This document shows positions 1-8,823 of a DNA stretch of 21,851 nt, piece by piece. The first letter of the stretch is position 1, and every line of letters starts with the position of its first letter. Source of the stretch: Sphaeroforma arctica JP610 (lineage: Eukaryota; Opisthokonta; Ichthyosporea; Ichthyophonida); the NCBI RefSeq assembly GCF_001186125.1, contig NW_014040338.1, forward strand, positions 1 through 21,851. Direction: 5' to 3'. The notes under the pieces are model-generated. The model had not been told where the DNA came from. It was given only the letters and a program-made list of their open reading frames with translations, and made no database searches. Made by a program: the position numbers and the translations under genes.

Positions 1-780
<780 letters not shown>

Positions 781-1177
781 AGTGTGTGTCTATTGTCATC
801 GGGTATAAATTTACCTTTATATACGTATATATTCTCGTCTACGCATCTACAGATGTATAAATACGCGTAAATACCGTATTCGTATATTTCGAATTCATAC
901 ATTTATATTTTAATACAAGTATATGTATATTATGGTATTTTTATGCATTGGCAGTGTACGTACAATTTCCTTTATTCCGTTCTGATATACTGATGAACTT
1001 TCTACTCTTACATACGCATGTTTTAATAATTAGGAGCACACACATGTCAGGATATGTGTCACGCAAATCTACTTTGTACTTGTTTGTCTATCCTAATACA
1101 GAGTAGGCATACATGAGTTCGCCTATATGGGTTTAACAAGTCCTCCTCGTCTGTTGTTTTTTCGCACCCGTTTGCAG
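781..1177 (+). other. Non-coding stretch before the first placed DOT1 exon
   Basis: AT-rich unique sequence ending in an acceptor (TTTGCAG, last base 1177). The first placed exon enters in mid-codon, so an upstream initiator exon must exist and this stretch is at least partly intron. I tested nearby ATGs (for example 1045 and 1112); none gives both a good GT donor and the required phase. No promoter motif can be named. Confidence 0.5.
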
Positions 1178-2802
1178 AAAAAGGACACTTGTCCTCAACT
1201 CAGCCACACCCGGCACCGAGCCTATACACTTCGAGTGGCCCTTCTCAGTACAAGACGATACCGACACGGCAGTTGAGCTGTTAGAGACCATTCGTTTGGT
1301 GTCTGGCGACTTCTTAGAGCTGCAAGACCTGTTTACGGATGACCTCGACTCAGTCGATACCAACAAATGGTCCGAGATAAGTGTATGTTGTCTGGCGACC
1401 GGAGGTGACTGTGACTGGACTTGTATGCGCAAAAGTGCCTCAACGTTATGTGCCTAGAGGTCTTAAGGTTATGTGCTGAGAAGTGACTCACTGTTGTATG
1501 GTCATAGTTGACTTCACTTTATAGAAGCTGCTTACCGTTATAGAAGTTTCTTATCGTGATAGGAGTTTCTCTTTTCATATATACACATACCCAGTTTTTC
1601 ACGTTTATGTACATGAACGTATTATTGTCCTTTCGCCTCGATTTGTATGCATGATCGCCGTTCCGACCCAAATCAACACGAAACGAAAGCAACCCCCAAT
1701 TATTATTGCTTCCCTCTCTGATCTACCCTTCACACTTGCGTCCCTAATTCCATCGATACTCTGCATCCTATCACACACACACACCGGATTCTATAGGTAA
1801 CCAAATATACTAATGCCATAAATATGCCCCTAATTCTATTACGAAACACCCCACAGGACCTGGTGAGTCGGTACAACGCGGCCATTGCCAGTGTTATGAC
1901 ATTTGAAGGGGGCGATTCCAAAGCGCCCGCTCTCACCACCGCCAATGTGCCTCTGGTCAAACTGGTGATGAGACAAGTGTACAACGTAATCGACGATCCC
2001 AAGAAGCTCAACAACTACAAAAGCTTCTCCGAAGAGGTCTATGGCGAGTTCAACTTCAACATCGTCAAGGATATCATCGAGAAGGTGAGTGTGGATTGCG
2101 ATGGTGGGGGTGGCTGGGAGTGTGTGGAGCCAGTTGTGCAAGCGTATATAGATGCAATTCAGAGCTGCCTCGCGGTCTCTATATGGCAAGTATAAAGGCG
2201 TAGTTTGTAGGTATCCGCCAAGTACTTGTGCATACATACACGTACTGGAACTCAGATTTATGTACCGAACATATGGACCCGTTAAGATTAGCCTCCTATC
2301 TACTGGTACTCCTCCTTCACGACAGACACTTATAACGTCTCTAATTCAACTTATGTCCACCAATATATCTCCTTCATTGAATGCCCTTATAACGTCTCTA
2401 ATTCAATGTATATCCACCAAATATATCACCTTCAATACATGCCCTTATAACCCATATTTCCACTTAAATTTATCAGTACAATTCCTTCATGACATGCCCT
2501 TATAACCCCTATTTCCGCTCATATTCATCAATATATCTCCTTCACGACAGGCCCCAATATCATATCTATTTTCACTCATATCCACCAATATATCTCCTTC
2601 ACTACAGGCGCCTATAACCTCCGACGATGTGTTCATAGATCTGGGCAGTGGCGTGGGACAGATTGTACTGCAAACTTCGGCGCAGTGCCAATGCAAGTAC
2701 TCATACGGCATTGAAAAACGAGACATCCCGCACGACTACGCAATGGTATGTCTTCTAGTCTGGGTGAGTCGGCACGTATGTAGGTGTATGTATGTATGTA
2801 TG

Positions 2803-2836
<34 letters not shown>

Positions 2837-2936
2837 TGTGTATCCATACATTCATAAAAACATACATACATACATACATACATCCATGCATACATATATA
2901 CATACATACATCATACATTAATACATGCATACATAC

Positions 2937-3019
<83 letters not shown>

Positions 3020-6000
3020 GATATATATATATTTATATATATTCATACCTCGTGGTTTGTCCATTTGTTCCGCTGCAGATCATGGAGAAAGCCTATGTGC
3101 AGAAGATGAAGTGGTTTGGTAAGTCCTACGGTCCCTTTGAGCTGCATCAGGGCGACTTTTTAGACCCCAAATGGGTGCCGGTCATTCAGAAGTGTACCGT
3201 GGTCTTCTGTAACAACTACACCTTCCAACCCGACCTCAACCACGCGCTCAAGGAGATCTTTGTTGATCTGAAACACGGTATGTGGGATGGTGTAGTTAGT
3301 GTACACTGATCTAGTGAATGGGCTACACATGTATAGAGACAGACGTACAAATGTTTGTAAACGGTGTCTACCGATGTAGTGAATCGTTTAATCATATGTG
3401 TTATACATACGTTAGTAATTAGTGTACACTGATCTACTTATATAGTTCCCGATGTACATACGTTATTATTTAATGTACACTGTTGTAGCATATAATTTCC
3501 ACATAAAATAGTACGTTTTATACACTGATATAGTGAGTGTTGTAAAGTGGCGTGTACATGTTTGTATATTCATAAACTGACAGAATCCACTTTGTATTTT
3601 GTCCTACGCCTGTCCTCAGGCACCAGAATCATCTCCTCGGCGAGCTTTATGCCCCTGAACTTCCGAATTTCGGACCGTAACACAAACGGTAGGTACACTT
3701 TAACGTTGTGATGTGGTGGATCATGTGTGTGTGTGTGTACACATAGGCGTGTGTGCAGAGTATAAGCTTATTAGCGTAGTATGGTTGTGTACATATGCGC
3801 ATGTCTGTAAAAGTACTCATGTGACCATCATAGCCATGAGATGAGATTGCGAACATTTTTATCACTTTCGTTCTCGCGAGCAACGATGACATGAACCATT
3901 TATAGTATTTTTAAGATTGCTGACACGCCTACTTGTTACTGGTATACTCCGGAACATTAAAACTTTTACCTACCATACCTATCATATTTATCATACCTAC
4001 CATACCAATCATACCTATCATGCCTACCATACCCATCGTACCTACCATACTTACCATACCTACCATACCTACCATGTCTACCATACCTATCATGCCTATC
4101 ATTCCTACCATACCTACCATACTAATCATCCCTACCGTACCTACCATACCTATCATACCCATCGTACCTACCATACTTACCATACCTACCATGCCTACTA
4201 TACCTGTCATACCTACCATACCTACTATACTAATCATTCCTACCGTACCTACCATACCCATCATAGCTATCATCACATCTCTGACAGACATACTTTGTTC
4301 GTGTGCGTTATACTATCACACATGTGCCACATCCCTGACAGACATGCTCTACCTGTATCCCGCACTTTTGTAGATATCGGTTGCATTATGAATGTGCGCA
4401 AGGTTACCTTCACGGGAGAAGGGGTCTCGTGGACAGACAAGCCGCTGGACTATTTTATACACACAATCGACAAAACAAAATTAGACAGGTATGTTTGATA
4501 TTTCCTATAGAGAACACATGCGTACGTACATGCATATATGTATCGAACAACGTAGTTGAGATAGACAACACAAAACTAGACAGGTACGTGTGAGGATTAC
4601 TAGAGACAACACATACATAGTAGGTGAGATATAAAAGTGGTTAACAGACAGGTGACGTGCGTTTGAAAACTGAGTCGTCTGAATGGTGGCTTGCTGTTGT
4701 AGATTACGCTATGGTGTCGATTGTTATTCTGTGTAGGTAGTGCTATATATACACTTCGTTGTAGATGGTGCTAAAACTAAGGTCTATGTAGCTATAGATA
4801 GAACTATATCATCTCACTTACTGTATATATTTGATATCTAAGGTCTATGTAGCTATATATATCATCTCACTTACTGTACATTTATGCTATTATATATATA
4901 TATATATATATATATTCATAAATATATATATACCTAAGCTCTAGGCATCCATAAGTATATCTAGGCCGTCTCACTGACACCCACACCCACACCCCCTGTC
5001 CTCATTGTGGTGCACTTTGGGCTTACGCAGATACTTTATGGACAAGAAAATCAGAGAGGCCCAGGCCGCTGCGATGGAGTCCGGAAGCTCAAGCGAAAAC
5101 AACACATCAGACGAAGAGTTCATGCCCAACCTGGCCGCGGATAAGGCGCGTCACCATGGCCACCAGACCATCGCCGAGTCCAGGTCTGCGAGCCGGAGAC
5201 GCATGGAGTATGACGATGTAAGTCTCAACCTATTGTAGTGCCATTCATTCGGCACGCTCAGCGCAGCGCCTTGCATGCCGTTTGTAGCGCGTGTGTAGAT
5301 GAGTAACTCGGGTGTCTAATGCAAATGCTCGCATGTAGACGCTCGTGGTGATGTTAGTCGTGTGCACGTACTGCTACTACTGTGACTGATTGTGATTGTA
5401 TGTGATTGTTTGTGATTGTTTGTAATAGGCTGTGATTGTTTGTGGCTGTTTTATTATGCAATTGCTCGTGGGGTAGACGCTCGTGGTGGTGTTAGTCGTG
5501 TGCACGTACTGCTACTACTGTGATTGGCTTAGTGTTACTTCGTAGATCTATATCACAAGAAACACACCGCACATGGCCCACAGTCAGTCAGTCAACTAAA
5601 TAGTCAAAGGAGAGTTCTATCTCCGTTGCGTTTGTTCATATACGCACAGGCTTAACCATTCGCAGGTGACATGGTGTGTGTTAGCGTGTGCTTGGTAGCA
5701 GTATGGTCCCATTCGTCCAATTGAAACGCCCGAATTTATCCCCAGGGAATATCAGACACACATCTCTGCAATCCTCGTTCATCCCCACAGTAACGTATTA
5801 GAATATACTCGGCAGTGCTATGTGCCACAGACGTTAGACGTCTTGTTGCTATTTTTCAAACGGCTACTAATGTGTAAACCCATTTACCTTGTCTATCGGC
5901 GATCAGACGTCCTCAAGCGAAGACTCGCAGTCAGAATATGACTCCACGTCATCGGATGAACCGCAGAAGAGCAGCGTTAAAAAGAAGCCTGCCGCCAGAC

Positions 6001-8785
6001 GGGGCAGGCCGCCGGCCAATCAGAACGCAGAAAAAATAAGAGCAGCCAATAATATTGCGTCCACAAATAGAATCGCGAGCAAGAGCGCGGCCATGAGCAG
6101 ATTGGCGAGCCAGAATGCGTCCAGGACCGGCAGTCCCCACGTGCGAAGTATATCACCTGCCACATCGCGCAAAACGGACCGAGACGCCAAGGACATCGAG
6201 CAACCCCGGGAAAAGCGGGACAAAAGCGGGATCAGAAACGAACCCAACCGGTCTACCAGTACACACACAAACACCACAGGCAGTGGTACCGGCGCTGGCA
6301 ACAGTAGTACCAATAGGAACGACAGACCCAAGGGCGACACCAGCAGAGACCCCAGCCGACCACGGGATACAGACCGCGACCGCAACCGCGACACACGGGA
6401 CAAGCACCCGAAAAAACCCCACAGGGCCACAAAAGACCCGAACGATGGGAAGGGACAAAACCCCACCACCACACACACACACAAAGAGCCGTACAATGTG
6501 CCGAGGCCAGACAGTCGCAACAGTGCGAATGGGGTGCCTCAGATCTCACGAGAGTTGCCTGCGCTCACGGTCACGCGCACAGACAGCGCCACGAGCGAGT
6601 GGGCCAAGGAGGAAGCACGCCTGGACCAGGCCGAGGTGGATGTGGGTGTGGACGAGGTGGTGGACACGTTCGTTGCTAGGCAACGCACACAGCTGCGCGA
6701 GTTTATGCACAGCCACAACCCGCAGCAGCGGCTCGGTCGGCTGGAGAAGGAGAACACGCGGCTGAGAAGCCAGTTGAAGCGCACGCTAGCGGAGGTACAG
6801 GCAACCACAGCCAAGCTAACCGGAGAGTATAGGGAACTCAGTGGGCTGGCTGCCAACGGCGTGGCGACACCGGGGCCGGTAAACGGGTTGCTGGACAACG
6901 ACTTGGCGAATGCGAATGAGCATGGCTCGGACGAAGGGGCTGCAGAAGAGGCGGCTTCTGCGTTGCTGCTTCGAGAACAGAGGCTCCTGAGAGAAATCAA
7001 GGTAGGTTTTGCATAGGGTAGGTATTCCATGGGTAGGTATTCCATGGGGCAGGTATTACATGCGGTAGGTATTGCATAGGGTAGGTATTCCATGTGGTAG
7101 GCATTGCATAGGGTAGGTATTCCATGTGGTAGGTATTCCATGAGTAGGTATTCCATCCGGTAGGTATTCCATGAGGTAGGTATTCCATGCGGTGGGTATT
7201 CCATGCGGTTGGTATTCCATGGGTAGGTATTCCATGCGGTAGGTATTCCATGCGGTAGATATTTCATGTGGTAGGTATTCCATGCGGTAGGTATTGCATA
7301 GGGTAGATAATCCATGAGGTAGCTCAAGCGGTCCTGTCTCTTGTCTCTGTTACAGGGCCCCAAACCGATTTTCTACTTGTACCCATTCCACGACTCTTCT
7401 GTGTTCTATGTAGCAACAAACCCTAATGACCTATCCTCTTGCAGCAAGTTAATCTCTTATAGTAATCCGCACTAGCGTAGTCACATTACGAAAGACATTC
7501 TACCAATACCCACATTCTACCAATACCCATTCCACGACTTTTCTGTGCTATATATAGCAACTCCATCTCAATACGACTGTGGTGGATGAGACGCAGCGCC
7601 AAAAGCTGTTGGTCAAAGATCTCAAGGTGCTATGCCGCTTCGCGGGGCTTAAAATCCAAAAATGGAAAGAGCGCTTCGAGTTCACCCACAACGACCCTGT
7701 AAGTGGTGGTCCTGCCTCTCTGTGTTGGTAGAGTTTTTGGGTTTAGGGTTTACGCGTACGTCCAGCGTGCTTATAGTGTACACACGCACTGCTTGAGTTT
7801 ACAGTGAGTTTGCAGTGAGCTAAAACACGCAGAAACCAAGACTATGATGCTACTAACTTGAAAGTATCCAGCATGTATTGAGGTTTTCTTTCTTGCTATG
7901 ATATGTGTACACACACCCTTTTGAATATTTTTACGTGTTTCTTGTCGAGTGTAAGTGCACAATCAACTGAAATAGCAAATTACATCTTCATCACATGTAT
8001 AGTATCGACTGGACTGATACCATGTCAATCTGATATAGGAAGAACCCGGATGATATGTTCTAAGATAAGAATAGCATATCCGCTAGCATACGGTCGAGCT
8101 ATTGGTTTAGTTATAACTGTTCTGTGTGGTTTAGGTGTTGTAGTAGGTGATTGGGATGGATATATATTGGCCCATGATCGGAATTAAGCGCTGCATCGTT
8201 GTACAGGTACATAGCATGGAGTGAATAGTATAGTCGGCGGCCCAATATATCAAAGTATAGGTCGGATGAACCGAAATTTGGGACCATTTGCTTACACAAC
8301 TACGTAGCTTGGGATCAGTAGTATACCTGGTGGATAGTAAATGATTAGCTACACTGCAGTATAAGTCACCTATACCATGGTCCAGCTTTGATTCATGAGT
8401 ATCTCGTTGATGCTCTGACTCCCTTGCCGTGACCTTGTGTTTCGCCGAAAAGATGTCACAGATTCCAAATGAGTTCGTTTTACACTCACCTGAATAGTGT
8501 GATTTTTTCTGAAAAGCTATTGTATATCCAATCTGTTCTGACCCGATTTTCCGGACCCGACTTTCACAGGTTAAACTAAACAAGGAGATCCAATCTTTCA
8601 AGACGGACGTGGGCAAAGCACTACGAGAAATGGGCTTCCAATGCCCCACTCTCAGTACCGCTGAAAGAACTACAACCCAACCGAGTGATAGACCTAGCGA
8701 GAGCGATAAACCGTACAAACGGCAGACAAGCGCTGACGTAGGGGACAGGTCCACGGCGACCAAGAAAGCGCGGTCGGATGGATAG
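1178..8785 (+). CDS. DOT1L: DOT1-like histone H3 lysine-79 methyltransferase, ten placed coding exons (5' end missing)
   Basis: SAM-dependent enzyme that methylates H3 Lys79 on nucleosomes in the nucleus. Exons: 1178-1382, 1857-2084, 2608-2745, 3079-3277, 3620-3688, 4374-4488, 5031-5217, 5907-7001, 7558-7698, 8570-8785; all introns are GT-AG and phases match, giving 863 codons and a TAG stop. Counting from the first full codon (1179): DPKKLNNY with F125; SAM motif I DLGSGVGQ (155-162); E180; GDF (216-218); N235 in FCNNYTF; W299 in VSWTDKP; Y306. From residue 125 onward these sit exactly six positions before human F131, D161, E186, D222, N241, W305 and Y312, so the active site looks intact. 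After residue 318 come an acidic/Ser stretch, a basic patch with AT-hook RRGRPP (5997-6014), a disordered Arg/Asp/Thr-rich region, and coiled coils (about 655-692 and 734-790). The initiator exon is not identified; alignment suggests only a few residues are missing. Exon joins beyond the catalytic domain rest on frame and splice consensus alone. Confidence 0.95.
1442..1575. repeat. Short tandem duplications in DOT1 intron 1
   Basis: The intron at 1383-1856 holds two about 23-bp copies around GGTTATGTGC (1442-1487) and three 19-bp copies beginning TTATAGAAG (1519, 1538 and a diverged one at 1557). Nothing else is recognisable in this intron. Confidence 0.7.
2326..2620 (+). repeat. 57-bp tandem array ending on a splice acceptor (DOT1 intron 2)
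   Basis: Unit starts at 2326, 2383, 2441, 2496, 2551 and 2608 (spacing 57, 58, 55, 55, 57). Each unit opens with a form of GCCCTTATAACC and closes with CTCCTTCA..ACAG or a variant. The last start, 2608, is the first base of coding exon 3, so the real acceptor and about the first 12 exon bases belong to the array. The end of the unit before 2551 is also an AG (CACGACAG), as is the one before 2326. Confidence 0.9.
2775..3050. repeat. ATGT / ACAT / TA microsatellites in DOT1 intron 3
   Basis: The intron at 2746-3078 is almost wholly microsatellite: (ATGT)n from about 2786-2838, then (ACAT)n from about 2862-2950, then (TA)n from about 2950-3016. The ATGT and ACAT blocks are reverse complements and could pair as a long hairpin in the pre-mRNA. 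Confidence 0.92.
3296..3540. repeat. Diverged about 55-bp repeats in DOT1 intron 5's position (3278-3619), here intron 4
   Basis: The word TTAGTGTACACTGATCTA occurs exactly at 3296 and 3419. Diverged relatives lie near 3362, 3470 and 3518, each followed by a TAGTGAAT-like tail. Spacing of about 48-66 bp marks an old tandem array filling most of the intron after exon 4. Confidence 0.75.
3968..4270. repeat. ACCATACCT minisatellite in DOT1 intron 5 (3689-4373)
   Basis: About 300 bp of a 9-bp degenerate unit (ACCATACCT, with ATCAT and GTACC variants). Longer blocks recur inside it, for example a block at 4028 and 4154 and another at 4121 and 4229, so it also grew by larger duplications. Its complement reads GGTAGGTATG, the core of the array at 7002-7320. 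The His-Tyr-Thr-rich open frame over it is a repeat artefact. Confidence 0.92.
4274..4373 (+). repeat. 54-bp duplication running up to a splice acceptor (DOT1 intron 5)
   Basis: CACATCTCTGACAGACAT at 4274 is repeated as CACATCCCTGACAGACAT at 4328. The second copy leads into the true acceptor TTTTGTAG at 4366-4373; the matching place in the first copy does not end in AG. Confidence 0.75.
4464..4615 (+). repeat. Duplicated exon end plus 5' splice site (exon 6, DOT1)
   Basis: The last bases of the exon and its donor (AATTAGACAG|GTATGT, intron start 4489) recur 95 bp downstream as AACTAGACAG|GTACGT (second GT at 4584). Similarity extends upstream (ATCGACAAAACA versus ATAGACAACACA) and downstream (TAGAGAACACAT versus TAGAGACAACACAT). 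The first donor keeps the frame into the next exon. Running on to the second meets an in-frame TGA at once. Confidence 0.88.
4740..4935. repeat. Short duplications and (TA)n in DOT1 intron 6
   Basis: The phrase CTAAGGTCTATGTAGCTATA occurs at about 4768 and 4840, each followed by an ATCATCTCACTTACTGTA block. A (TA)n run follows at about 4892-4914. Confidence 0.75.
5338..5526. repeat. 138-bp-spaced direct duplication with a TGTGATTGTT run (DOT1 intron 7)
   Basis: About 51 bases starting GACGCTCGTGGTG at 5338 recur at 5476 with only a few mismatches. The gap holds a 10-bp TGTGATTGTT tandem (about 5386-5450). The rest of this 689-bp intron (5218-5906) shows nothing recognisable. Confidence 0.88.
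7002..7323 (+). repeat. 16-bp minisatellite built on the 5' splice site (DOT1 intron 8)
   Basis: About 20 units of 15-17 bp, consensus GTAGGTATTCCATGCG, start exactly at the intron's first base. Unit 1, GTAGGTTTTGCATAGG, is the authentic donor. GTAGGT occurs 14 times. The array stops before a pyrimidine-rich segment at about 7335. It is not a CRISPR: there are no spacers. Confidence 0.95.
7378..7575 (+). repeat. 144-bp-spaced copy of a 3' splice site (DOT1 intron 8)
   Basis: TACCCATTCCACGACT..TTCTGTG..CTAT.TAG|CAAC occurs with its AG ending at 7413 and again at 7557. The second is the acceptor that keeps the DOT1 frame into the exon at 7558. The first is in the same phase but meets a TAA after a dozen codons. 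A third partial copy of the CCAATACCCA part lies just before the second. Confidence 0.85.
7699..8569 (+). other. DOT1 intron 9 (871 bp), mostly unique sequence
   Basis: Donor CCT|GTAAGT and acceptor TTTCACAG. It holds an 11-bp pair (GTTTACAGTGA / GTTTGCAGTGA, 7797-7818) and a telomere-like TTTGGGTTTAGGGTTTA at about 7736-7752. A 94-codon frame at 7903-8187 resembles nothing I know and I treat it as chance. Confidence 0.75.
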
Positions 8786-8817
8786 GATGTACTCTACTTT
8801 TTTTTTAAATGACTTTT

Positions 8818-8823
8818 AATAAA
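8818..8823 (+). promoter_or_regulatory. Poly(A) signal AATAAA after DOT1
   Basis: AATAAA 33 bases after the DOT1 stop. A second AATAAA lies at 8876-8881. Either could direct cleavage; the nearer one follows a T-rich stretch. Confidence 0.7.

Noticed and set aside
2326-2607. Use of the AG at 2325 as an in-phase acceptor for a 94-codon extension
   Set aside because: The reading meets a stop before reaching the exon at 2608, so it cannot extend the DOT1 protein.
3917-4498. 193-codon His-Tyr-Thr-rich frame and the opposite-strand Met-Val-Gly-rich frame
   Set aside because: Both read through the ACCATACCT minisatellite inside an intron. The DOT1 exon at 4374-4488 is in use here and explains the only conserved sequence.
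7002-7323. Regular 16-bp repeats as a CRISPR-like array
   Set aside because: The units are contiguous with no unique spacers, and the setting is a eukaryotic intron.
6539-7363. Minus-strand frames with repeated [10 protein letters not shown]-like units
   Set aside because: A by-product of the 16-bp intron array plus the antisense of a GC-rich exon; no start context or conserved domain.
7903-8187. 94-codon hydrophobic frame inside the last DOT1 intron
   Set aside because: No promoter, poly(A) signal or recognisable similarity; the length is within chance for AT-rich sequence.
8131-8763. 210-codon minus-strand frame
   Set aside because: It overlaps the last DOT1 exon and its intron on the other strand; the plus-strand exon joins in phase and is followed by AATAAA.
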